A DNA stretch of 64,000 nt from Neonectria sp. B-13. Its lineage: Eukaryota > Ascomycota > Sordariomycetes > Hypocreales > Nectriaceae. Below, piece after piece: positions 11,222 to 20,749 of this stretch. Each line of letters begins with the position of its first letter. Position 1 is the stretch's first letter. The notes under the pieces were generated by a model, which ran no database searches, was not told the origin of the DNA, and saw nothing but the letters and a program-made list of their open reading frames with translations. The position numbers were made by a program, and so were the translations under genes. The stretch lies in assembly GCA_002682825.1 (NCBI GenBank), contig NOKP01000002.1:1741132-1805131 (forward strand), given 5' to 3'.

Positions 11222-12912
11222 CCTGAGTGAGGAAGGAGCTATATCATGTGAAGATTGGCGATGTGAGGGAAACAAGAAGCATCAAGAAAGGGAGGTGTCA
11301 GCTTTTGTCGGTTGCTGCCTGGGGTGTCGATGCGCGGCGGAGGCGACGGTCGAGAGCTCCCAGGGATGCTTCGCTAAGCTAGACGGCGGAAACAAAGTCC
11401 AAGCCGTGGTCGAGCAGGAGGAAGAAATGGCTCCAGATTGGAATGGTTATCGCCCGGTGGAGGTTGGTGATGTGGATGGCCTCGGTTGTGAATCAAGCCG
11501 GCGAGAAGGCTGCAAAAGAAGAGTGAGACGCCAACTCAGTATCAGGAGCTTGGGAGGCCACTTTGACACAGACGCATTATCTGGCCAAGTTCCAGCTAAA
11601 AGAAATGGCTTAGTCAGGGGTTAGCCCGGAAGATTCCTGCTCCGGCACACGGGAATCAGCGCCGCGATGGGTCCATCTTCAAGCTAGAGATGAGATAGGA
11701 TGAAATGAGTACGATACTATACGAGCCGGCCAACCGGCCTCCACCGTGCCGGCTTCCGATGGGCTGCCTAGAACCCCGTATGCTTCGTATTCTGCCAAAA
11801 CCACGCAACAAAGAAATTCTTCGTCTTTTTCTCAACCCTTGGAATTTCTCGTAGCCGCCTAGCAACTCGATCAATGGGCGACCTTCTAGCGTTCAGAACC
11901 CAGTAAACCAGCCCCTGTCGATGGTGACGAAACATGAAACTAAGACAGAAGCACTAACACGGATCAAGACTAGTCTATCTGTCTCATAAATAGCGGGAAA
12001 CATACAACCCAGCCCAGCGTCCACTACCACATGCAACATGCCTTGAGTGACAGCAAATAAAGCGTGAAGTAGAACGTGACAAAAGCTCCTAGGATCTGAG
12101 AGCTAGCAAAAGGAAAAGGCTTGCTACATTCTGTTGAACAGCATCTTTGGTCGGTAGGAAATATGCATTCGCGTATTTTGGATACTTGTGAGAAGCAGAG
12201 TTCAAAAGTCCAATGAAGGCAACAACTCAACAATGAGATCGGTATTTTCGAACTCCATGCAAAGATCGCGCCTAATGTCGAAATGTTCCATGCTGTCAAA
12301 AATGAGATGTTCCCCCGATGTAAATATTCGGAAACATAGCTCGATTCCCTCACTAAGTAACTTGACATACCCTAAACGGTATGCCAACTTTTTCTGAGGC
12401 ACAAATTGATGTTCTTTTTACGGCTGCACCATAACGCGTGAAACTCGTTATTTCACGTATTAAACAAAGCAATTGATGGGGCCTCAGTATGCTATCTTGG
12501 AACCACTGTCTGAGAAGCAGTGGATCATCTAGTGAACTCTTGGAGAATTGCGACTGTTCGGAGAAGGGACTGCGGGGAAGTGGGGGAAGCTCCTATTCAG
12601 TTTCGCCTCGCTCTGGTGGTTGAGCAACCCCAAGGCGTCGTGTTGCACTTGACCAACCGGTCAACTTTACCAGCGAGTTTGTCTGTACAGTAGGCAGTTT
12701 ATGCCATCGCCGGCTTATCGGATGGTGGGCCGTAAATGCGGGATTTCGTTGACGGTGGGGCATGAAATCCGCCCTTGGCTTGTCAACTGACAACCGTTAT
12801 CAGTTCCAAATACACTACGTGCCTATAAGTAGAAGGGGATGTGGTTTTTGTTCTCGTATGACTCTTATTTACTGTCATCATTACGAACTTATTCGTTGCA
12901 ATTATAACTGAA
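11222..12912. promoter_or_regulatory. Divergent intergenic region (1.7 kb)
   Basis: Region between the starts of the TMN gene and the FAD oxidoreductase gene. The part near 11222-11650 is GC-richer and probably the TMN promoter; the rest is AT-richer. Frames such as 12024-12368 (minus) have no recognisable motif. A TATAAGTA box lies at 12824-12831. Confidence 0.45.
12824..12831 (+). promoter_or_regulatory. TATA-like box of the TDA3-like gene
   Basis: TATAAGTA lies 82 bp before the ATG at 12913, a plausible distance for a fungal TATA element. Assigned by sequence and position only. Confidence 0.4.
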
Positions 12913-14197
12913 ATGGCTTCCACCGTGATTCTTGGAAGTGGTGTCATCGGCGTGTCGACCGCCTACTATCTTTCTCTGCACCAACCTGGCTCAACTATCC
13001 ACTTGGTGGACTCCTCGCCAGAACTCTTCGCATCTGCATCGGGCTATGCAGGCGGATTTCTTGCAAAAGATTGGTTTCCCGCTAGCCTCGTCCCCCTTGC
13101 GGAGCTCAGCTACGAATTGCACAAGAAGCTTGCTGAGAAGGAAGGCGGACGAGAGAAATGGAGTTATGCAAAGAGTGTCACCGTGAGCTACGATCCGAAA
13201 GGAGAACAAGTGGATGGAAAGCGTGGCGAAGACTGGTTGTTGGAGGGCACGAGTCGCGCAGGGCTAGTACAAGATCGAAAACGGCAGATAAAGGATGATG
13301 AGATCCCACCATGGCTCAAGAGAGTCGATGGTGATGCCGTCAGTCTCGTTGATGACGGCGAAGGAACCGCAGTGCTGTAAGCCTCTTATATTCTCCACTA
13401 CAGAGTGTTCGACTAACAATATTAGTGATCCTCTCAGGCTCTGCGAGTTTCTCCTCGAAAAATGTAAAGCAGCAGGAGTAATTCTGCACTATCCCGCAAC
13501 TCCCATCTCAGTCGGCACAAACGCGTACGGCGAGCTTGCTAGCTTGCGCATCGGCTATTCTAACTCATCCATTAAGACCGACATCCCAGCAACTCGACTT
13601 CTCATCGCTTCGGGTTCGTGGTCGCCCCAGGTACTCGCCTCTCTCTTTACGACGTCCCGGGTGAAAATTCCCATTCAGAGTTTGGCTGGCCACTCAATTG
13701 TCATCAAAAACCCCGGCAAGGCTGGCAATATCAGCCATTCGCTATATTGCAGCTTAGACGCGTACGCTCCAGAGATTTACTCTCGTCCTAACGGTGACAT
13801 TTACGTCGCCGGCTTTAACTCGTCTACTATTCCTCTGCCAAACCTTGCCACCGGCTCTAGTCAGCTTGAAGATCATCTCGATGAGCTGAAGAGGATAGCA
13901 AAGTGGCTCATCCATTCGGATAAAGACCTCCAGGTAGTACGCACTGGATTGTGCTTCAGACCTGTCGCCCCTCGAGGAACCCCGTACGTGACACGCCTGA
14001 GCGATAAGGACCTAGGCCAAGGTATCAAGACGAAGCCGGGACGGGAGGGCGGTGTCTTCGTCGCTGCGGGACATGGGCCGTGGGGTATAAGCTTGAGTTT
14101 GGGGACCGGTATGGTGATGGCAGAGATGATGCAAGGGAGGGAGGTGAGTGCTGACGTGAGTTCTCTTGGGTGGCAGGCATTGGCCCCGAAATTGTGA
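12913..14197 (+). CDS. FAD-dependent oxidoreductase, TDA3-like (DAO fold)
   Basis: Two exons, 12913-13376 and 13426-14197, give 411 residues; the 49-nt intron has GTAAGC, a CTAAC branch site and TTAG. The N-terminus VILGSGVIGVSTAYYLS is a Rossmann dinucleotide-binding motif (GxGxxG, residues 8-13), followed by an acidic end of beta-2 (HLVDSS). ASGYAGGFLAKDW is typical of the fungal TDA3 branch of the D-amino-acid oxidase superfamily. A late GGVFVAAGHGPWGISLSLGTG is the second FAD-contacting region. Yeast TDA3 is a putative oxidoreductase connected to endosome-Golgi traffic; the substrate is unknown. No signal peptide is seen, so it is probably cytosolic. Confidence 0.87.
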
Positions 14198-15098
14198 TTC
14201 ATTTTTGCATAATATGAAGTTAGAACAAATAAAGCGTGAAGGGCCATGCTCATCTTAGAAGTACAGTATATCAATAACGGGAGAATTGGTGTCAATACAC
14301 TTGGCTCACGTCGATCACCCATCGTTTCCCCTCAGTGCTTGTCTCTCTACTAACCTTTGGCAGCAGGACCACCCATCGAAGGTTTCCATTGGTTAGAAAA
14401 TGCAATGGGCCGACTGTGGTCTGGAAATGATGTAGACCTGGTAAGAACCCCAGTTTAATAGCGAGAGAATCTACATCCCTACCACAATAATCGGCGATGG
14501 ACGCTCTCGCCAGGAGATCGGAGCGAGACCCGAAATTTGTGGGGTAGGTTGTGGTTCGGGAACTGTCCCGAGTGTGGTTGTCCCAAGGCTACTGAATTCG
14601 ATCGTTAAGAGCTGAGGGTGGGGATGTGATATACAACACGAACGGGAATTGGCATTGTAATTCATGTTTCCTAGGACAGCGGTTAGTAAGAGCTGTTCAA
14701 ATATGCATGCCACAGATCGAAAGAAGTTCGAGCTTGACAACGAGCTGGCAACAGCACCGTGCTACATGGCCAGCTTGACTTCACCACCACCACTAACATC
14801 AAAAGCGTCCCACAGACTCCGAACAAGCTAATTCCATCGTCAGCCTAAACTCCAAGATAACCCTAGCTTTTATTATTCATTCTGAGTCAATGGACTCACC
14901 ATGCTAGCTTGTAAACCCAGCAACGTGATATTACGTCAGCGCTATTGTTGAGACTACAGCAGCTTCAGCGCGCAAGGTGACTCACCACTATCCTAAGCGT
15001 TTAAAAGTTCGAGATATCCCATTATTACAAGACTCTTCTTTCAATTGTAGACCCAAACAGAACAAATCGCTTCAACCCAGATCTTTACCACCATCACA
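14198..15098. other. Intergenic region
   Basis: About 900 bp between two genes on the same strand. It contains the 3' UTR of the oxidoreductase and the promoter of the TatD-type gene. Short frames such as 14471-14740 (minus) show no motifs. Nothing else recognised. Confidence 0.45.
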
Positions 15099-16280
15099 AT
15101 GTGTGTACAAGGCCAAGAACACGATGCCGCGCCAGCGCCGCCACGCCGATATGACGACCCCTTCCCCTGGCACATTGGTGTTTTCGATGCGCATAACCAC
15201 GTTGCTGAGCGAATGCACTCAGTCTCTGACTTGCCGCTTATGAAATCCCGAGCAATCGCAGTCATGGCAACGAGGACCCAAGACCAGTCATTTGTCGCAG
15301 ATCTTGTGGCTGCCCACGGAGTGAAAAGCCCAGACTGCTTCTCACAAGACACTACCACCGTTGTGGCTGGATATGGAAGGCACCCTTGGTTTTGCCACGA
15401 GCTCTACGATGACACCAGCGAGAAGCCGACATATGTTCCATCTGAGGATGTTGAGGCTGCAAAGGGGAGGCATTACAAGGCAGTTCTTACGCCTAGTCCT
15501 GAGGATCCGGCCTTCTGGCACGACCTGCCAACGCCAATGCCACTTTCAACTTTCATTTCTGAAACAAGATCGCGACTGCAGGCTGATCCAACAGCGATGG
15601 TTGGAGAAGTCGGCCTCGACAAACCTTTCCGTCTTCCAATGCAATGGCAACCCGAAGCTAAAGCCGTGCGAGATCCAGCTCGAACTCCTGGAGGCCGGGA
15701 ACGACGACCACTGAGCCCGCATAATATCCAGATATCGCATCAAAAGGCCGTACTGATGGCTCATCTAAGACTGGCTGGTGAGCTAGGCAGAGCGGTGAGC
15801 GTACACGGGGTCCAGGTGCATGGAGTGCTGTACGATTTCCTAACGAGCAGCTGGAAAGGTCACGAGCTGAAGGGCCGACGTGCACAGCAGAAGCAACTCA
15901 AAGAACAAACGGAAGACAACAACGGTGAGGGGCAGCAGGCAAAGCCCTATCCACCGCGCATCTGCCTTCACTCGTTCAGCGGCAAATCGGATGCTGTGAA
16001 GCAATACCTGAGGCCATCGATCCCAGCCCAGATCTACTTCTCTTTCTCCAAGACCAACAATCTCTCCTCAGATGCAGCGAGGGCCAAGACTGAAGATGCG
16101 GTCAAGTTGGTGCCAGACAACCGGGTGCTCGTGGAGAGTGACCTTCACACCGCAGGAGATCGGATGGATTCTGAGCTAGAGGAGATGTACCGCACGGTTT
16201 GTGAGATTAAGGGTTGGGACCTAGAGGATGGTGTGAGTAGAATAGCATCGAACTACAAAGAGTTTGTGTTTGGTCAATAA
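15099..16280 (+). CDS. SCN1: TatD-family metal-dependent hydrolase (Cut9-interacting Scn1-like)
   Basis: A single exon of 393 residues. TatD proteins are TIM-barrel metalloenzymes, often with DNase activity; in fission yeast Scn1 was found as a partner of the APC/C subunit Cut9. Metal-ligand motifs are in order: DAHNH (residues 30-34), GEVGLDK (Glu ligand), SVHGVQVHG, ICLHSFSG and LVESDLH (Asp ligand). Fungal members carry a longer insert between the first His pair and the Glu, as seen here (about 60-165). A Gln/Glu-rich linker near 265-290 is also typical. The ATG at 15099 is close before the first motif and no upstream in-frame start fits better. Whether it acts on DNA or has a cell-cycle role is not shown by the sequence. 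Confidence 0.85.
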   Translation: MCVQGQEHDAAPAPPRRYDDPFPWHIGVFDAHNHVAERMHSVSDLPLMKSRAIAVMATRTQDQSFVADLVAAHGVKSPDCFSQDTTTVVAGYGRHPWFCHELYDDTSEKPTYVPSEDVEAAKGRHYKAVLTPSPEDPAFWHDLPTPMPLSTFISETRSRLQADPTAMVGEVGLDKPFRLPMQWQPEAKAVRDPARTPGGRERRPLSPHNIQISHQKAVLMAHLRLAGELGRAVSVHGVQVHGVLYDFLTSSWKGHELKGRRAQQKQLKEQTEDNNGEGQQAKPYPPRICLHSFSGKSDAVKQYLRPSIPAQIYFSFSKTNNLSSDAARAKTEDAVKLVPDNRVLVESDLHTAGDRMDSELEEMYRTVCEIKGWDLEDGVSRIASNYKEFVFGQ

Positions 16281-16519
16281 AGAGAAAGGGAGTCTTTGGG
16301 CCGCTTGCTTAAGAAATACATAGTATTGGGTGAATTGAAATATCATGGAGAGCTCAAATGCCTCAATGCTTGGCGGCCTGGTCTAATTAATATGATGTCT
16401 GACAACTTGTCTCCTTTCATTCCTTTTCTTTACCATCAGCCGTCCTAATACTTCACAATCCTGAGCGTCCACTTCACTGGTCGTCTTTTAGCCACTAATT
16501 CTTACACTCATAAGAACCA

Positions 16520-17007
16520 ACGACTTTATTGACGATCTTGCCGGATTCTCGAAAACCCTGGGCCCGATCTTCAAATCTATATCAGCATATGAAACACCAG
16601 AGCACTGTTTTCGAGATAATCACCATGCCATGACAAACATGCTCCCTCCAAACTTGCAACTTATTGAACGATTTCGCGCAATGCTTCTTATTCGTCATAA
16701 AAAGGATCGGCCTGAGGTGTCTGACTCGCTCTCCATTGCACTCAAATCAGACTTCGGGCTTCTGGACGAAGCATATCACCACATGGCACTCCTCCAGCTT
16801 TATGAGCGAACTGGAGCCGAGGGAGACCAGTTTTTCTCCTTCATTCAGCATTCAGTGTCGTGTATTATCTCTTCCATCGCCGCTATGGATATCGCTGCCA
16901 GACCATGCCCAGGAGTGGCGACCTTACCACCACTGTTTGCGGCTGGATGTGCTGCAAGATCGGCCTTTGAAAGGGAAGTATCATATTTGATGCTCAGTAC
17001 GATGTGA
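16520..17007 (+). pseudogene. Relic of a fungal-specific transcription factor (C-terminal regulatory region)
   Basis: One frame stays open from about 16520 to 17007 and reads like the C-terminal half of a Zn2Cys6-type regulator of the Fungal_trans_2 kind: FIDDLAGFSKTLGPIF, then LLDEAYHHMALLQLYERTGA, then CPGVATLPPLFAAGCAA. No zinc cluster, DNA-binding region or plausible 5' exon is found upstream (stops in all frames before 16500), and the frame ends before the usual last helix. It therefore looks like a truncated copy rather than a gene. If a distant 5' exon exists I cannot see it. The downstream frame 17172-17552 has no support. Confidence 0.5.
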
Positions 17008-17709
17008 TTCAGTGCACTGAGATGCCTTGGAACTCAACAGCGTCGATGTTATCCCAGAGGAATACGCCCACGATGCCCCGCTACGACCTCAAGATTCGAG
17101 AGAACTTTTCGGCGTGAGGCCCGGGACCACTACGGTAGGCTGGAAGGGCATATAACAACCGTGTCTCGTCAATGGAACTGAATATACCTCGCGCAACATA
17201 TCGACTGGCACTGCCTCTCTGGGTCCTGATGGCATTACTACCGTTTTTGCCCACGGCGGGATTGGGTTCCGGGTTGGATGGATACTATGACGCACAACAT
17301 CCAGGATTCTTTATCAGTCCATGGCAGCTGTCCGCCCGCTGGAAGCTTACAGCATCCTTGCCCTGGCTGCTATGTGTTGTGTTGGTGGCTGAACCCTACA
17401 GTCCCAAGACACAGCACGCACTGGGCTGTTGGGAGTGTTCCAATCAAATCATTTGCTTGCTTTTTCGCAGCAGTCAGCAGCCTCGTCCGGGGTTCATCTT
17501 GTTTTCATCCATCCCAGCGGACCTTCACGTTTCCCCTCTTCCTCCATCTTAACGTGACTTAACGTTCCCAACCCTCCACCAAGGCCCACCAGACAAGTTA
17601 CAACTGACTACCACACACTTGGCACCTCAGAAACTAATTCAACGCTACAGCTTGCTGCTCTGTCGATAGCAGGAGCGGGGTTTCGTGCTGCATCGTGGCC
17701 TGTGCATAC
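17008..17709. other. Intergenic region
   Basis: About 700 bp with no recognisable gene. The 126-codon frame 17172-17552 contains Pro/Leu-rich sequence without conserved motifs. The 3' part is pyrimidine-rich, compatible with a promoter for the next gene. Confidence 0.4.
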
Positions 17710-18535
17710 ATGATGGCTTCACACAATGGACTAAAGTTCAGGAAGATTCGGAAACTTGCCTCACAATATGAGCTCTCATTCAATGATACCATGGAATCGA
17801 TCACTGAGGGGTATCGAGAAAAGCATGCGGCTGTACGGGATGTACGGAATGCACGGAATGCACGGAATGCATTAAAGTCAAACCCTGATATATCCGATCT
17901 CCATAAATCGGTTGATAGCTGCAGCGAACAGCTCGACAAGATGATGCAGCTCATAACAGATCTTCAAGAAGACTTAGAGGCCGCATTTGAACAGTGGGGA
18001 GGCACTACCGAGAGATTTTGCGACGAGTTAGTCGAGATACTAGGACTGGAAATGGTGGAACGATCGCTTCAAAGACTCAGGAGGCAGTCTTGCCCACGAA
18101 ATAGCCCAAAGACATCTACATCAACCCCACAAGTGAACGCACTCACAGAAGACGAACCTGGTCGGGACGTGGGGAAACTGACCAACTCGGTCAATCCCGT
18201 GTCTGATGTGAGTATTATAACCCTTACGCAAAATTAGATTGTCTGCTGACACGTCAAATAAGGGAAATGAGGATGACCTACATTTGCCTGAAAGCCAGGT
18301 CCCGAACACCATGCCGTCGCAACCAGCCCCTGTCTTGCCGGGGATTAGGTTTTTGGACGCACTTTCTATGAACACCGATGCTCCAACTACTCAATCTTCC
18401 TTGCAGACCGGGCCAGATAATTATCGGTTGCCACCGATTGCTTCTTCTCGCACCCAAGATACACGACCTCGGATTCCTACCTATCCATGGCATGAAAATC
18501 ATGCTGCAAGCGGAGGATTTGGCCGTGAGGAATGA
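17710..18535 (+). CDS. Coiled-coil protein of unknown function
   Basis: Two exons, 17710-18207 and 18263-18535, give 256 residues; the 55-nt intron has GTGAGT, a CTGAC branch site and AAG. The start is the first ATG of the frame (17710; a second ATG follows immediately). Residues 1-130 are predicted mostly helical, with heptad-like Leu/Ile spacing (SVDSCSEQLDKMMQLITDL), and include a short tandem repeat RNARNARNA encoded by a 9-bp repeat near 17840-17870. The second half is Ser/Pro/Thr-rich and looks disordered. I do not recognise the family; the N-terminal helical part recalls N-terminal domains of fungal signalling proteins but this is only an impression. Confidence 0.6.
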
Positions 18536-19056
18536 GTTGATTCTTGTCGCCAACTTCTACCTCGGTAGCTGTCGCGCATGGTCTTTGAAGGAACAGCAAC
18601 CATAAGAGAAATGAACCTCGTTACACAGTTTGCTAAGGGCTTCCAGTTCGATCGCAAAGCTTCTTTTAGTTTGTTTTATAACAATAAATATTAACGGACT
18701 TCTATGTCTGGGATCTTACTCAGAATACGGATCATGATATTTAATTAATAGTATATACTTCAACAACATTTTGTATCTCGCAGAATACTAACTGCCATCT
18801 CAGAGGTATATTTTAAAAGTCTAGCACTGTAGAGCAGCATTTACTTCAAAAATTCGGGCTAGAAGCGCTACGGTGCTGACAGTCACTCTTGGGTCGTCCA
18901 CGTCGTTCCAGTACAGGGGCAGGGTCTTGGGCCACCAACATCACGTATGTAACAGAAATGGCAGATATCATTTCTTTTTTGCATTCAAACAATTTTATGC
19001 TTTTCTCTTCCGGTTCTTAGGAATGAGTCTTGCGAAGGGCGCAGACTCGATCGAAC
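18536..19056. other. Tail-to-tail intergenic region, AT-rich
   Basis: About 520 bp between convergent genes, AT-rich around 18660-18840. Presumably 3' UTRs; nothing else recognised. Confidence 0.5.
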
Positions 19057-20001
19057 TTAAGCCTTGATGCCAGCGACCTTGGCAATCTCGGAAAGCTTCG
19101 TGCCAATCACAACGTCGTAGATGTAAGAGTCACCAGCCTTGCTGCTCTCTCCGTACAGTCCAAACTTGGGATCCGAGCTCTTGTTCGGGCCGGGACAGAA
19201 GTTACCTGACAGCTTCTGGGTGTGCTTGCCCGTGGACGGCACAACCATCGTGACCAACTTGCCATTGAAGTACAGCTGGATGTATCCATTTCCCTCAGAA
19301 ATATTGATCACGATGCCGAAGCGGTACGCCTTGCCCATCTCCAGTTGCTTAGTCCAGACTGTGTTGCCGCTTTTGGCTGCGCCGGAAGGGTCGGACTGCG
19401 CGCCGAAGGTGCTGCGTTGGTAATAGTAAGCCAGCAGGCCCACAGCTGTCTGATAGACGCCTGGAGAGACAGTGGCATGAGCTGGCCTTGACTTACATAG
19501 TGTGGTTTTCGCCTCCGTCACTGTCCTTGCGAAAGACAAGTGTTGCAGGGATATTGTCTGTGTCGACGGTGTCTGAATCGTAGTTCTTCCTACGTCCCTC
19601 GGATCAGTACCAACCCAGCACATCCCAATAGCCTCTCTCCAATTTTAACAAGCTTACCACTGCCAAACGATAGTCTGGTAGTCGACCTTGTCGAACCGGA
19701 CGTGGTACCCAATATAGTAAACCTTCTCCTGGACCGACTTGCTTTTGAGTGAGTGATACTCGGAACGCACGAAGTGCGCAGCTTTGTGCACATGAGCTGC
19801 CGCGACGCCGTCCGGGTCAGTTCCCGTCGTGAAGTACAATGAACTGTTCATGCCCTTGCTTGAAGGCCAGTTGGCTCGGTCCCAGCCCTGGAGATTCAGC
19901 TGGCCGAGTGCACTCGTGTCGTCACCCTTCGCAGCGCTGTAGCTGACCAGGACAATTGCCGATGCGAGCGGCACGAATGCAAGAAGGGAAGAGAGACGCA
20001 T
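19057..20001 (-). CDS. Secreted polysaccharide-lyase-like protein
   Basis: Three exons, 20001-19658, 19589-19497 and 19411-19057, give 263 residues. A signal peptide is clear (MRLSSLLAFVPLASAIVL). The mature part has HFVRSEYHSLKSKS, YYIGYHVRFDKVD, TIVWQW/KNY and near the end KFGLYGESSKAGDSYIYDVVIG, the arrangement of beta-jelly-roll polysaccharide lyases (heparinase-I-like / PL20-like group). It should cleave an acidic polysaccharide outside the cell, but the substrate and exact family cannot be fixed. The second intron is the weak point: a 36-nt option breaks the frame, so I chose the 85-nt intron with branch site GCTTAC and acceptor CGCAG. Conserved active-site residues could not be assigned with certainty. 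Confidence 0.75.
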
Positions 20002-20749
20002 GTTGAGTTATGATGGTGGTGCTTGTTGCTTATAGGGTTTAGGCTTCAAGGTGGCGTGCACAAGTTGTTCACGGGGAAGCTGTAGATTTGTAGCTCTTGG
20101 TCTTGTAGGACGTACTTGGCGCTCGTGCGCTACAAACCATGGCTGCTCGTCGTACAAAGGGACCCTGCACGTCGATGCAATCTCGCTGAAACCAGTTCAG
20201 CCTCGGAGGATTTCTTAGCGTACCCGCAAGGTGGAAAACTGACGTCGCTGGTCTTCAGCTCTTCTACGGTCTGCTGCTGAACGTCTAGTTGTCTTGGTTA
20301 CTTGCACAAGTGCGATAATGTGGCGAGTATCAAACTTTCAAAAGACATATGTAGTAATTATAGGCTCCAGAGTCCATCTGAAACGAAATCTGCCTTATAA
20401 CGAAATACGCTGGGCAAAGACGCACCTCAAAGAGAGGCGAAATGCCTGCACGAAGGGGCTCGGATCATCGACCCGCACTGGTGTTGAGACTCTACAATAT
20501 AGCCCGAGAAAGGAGTCAACTATGACCCCTGGTAAGGTTGATTAACCAAACGAAGTCAACCCCGACCTACAATAGACAGAAATGGCAATCTGCGCCAAGA
20601 ACACCGTAACACATATACAATTGTCTCGTCCCTAAATCCCTAAATCCCTAAGTTAACCCTAATTGACCTTCCTATTATTCTATTACCCCAGGAACACTAT
20701 GAATAACCCCACTCCCATTAATCAGCTGTAATGGTAGGTGGTAACTACT
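20002..20749. promoter_or_regulatory. Intergenic region with telomere-like CCCTAA units
   Basis: About 750 bp upstream of the secreted lyase-like gene and downstream of the homeobox gene. CTATAAGC near 20026-20033 on the minus strand may be the TATA element of the lyase gene. Four CCCTAA units occur at 20630-20662 (see repeat). The frame 20294-20545 has no motifs. Confidence 0.4.
20630..20662. repeat. Short interstitial telomere-like repeat (four CCCTAA units)
   Basis: CCCTAA occurs at 20630, 20638, 20646 and 20657, spaced by 8, 8 and 11 bp. TTAGGG is the telomere unit of most filamentous fungi. The units are separated by AT or GTTAA, so this is a degenerate short array, not a telomere. Confidence 0.6.

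Noticed and set aside
12024..12368. A 114-codon minus-strand frame in the intergenic region
   Set aside because: No motif, mixed hydrophobic composition and no splice context; looks like chance.
17172..17552. A 126-codon plus-strand frame starting with a hydrophobic stretch
   Set aside because: The start resembles a signal peptide, but the rest has no Cys pattern, domain or coding bias.
20630..20662. CCCTAA units as evidence of a chromosome end
   Set aside because: Only four interrupted units with normal genes on both sides; not a telomere.
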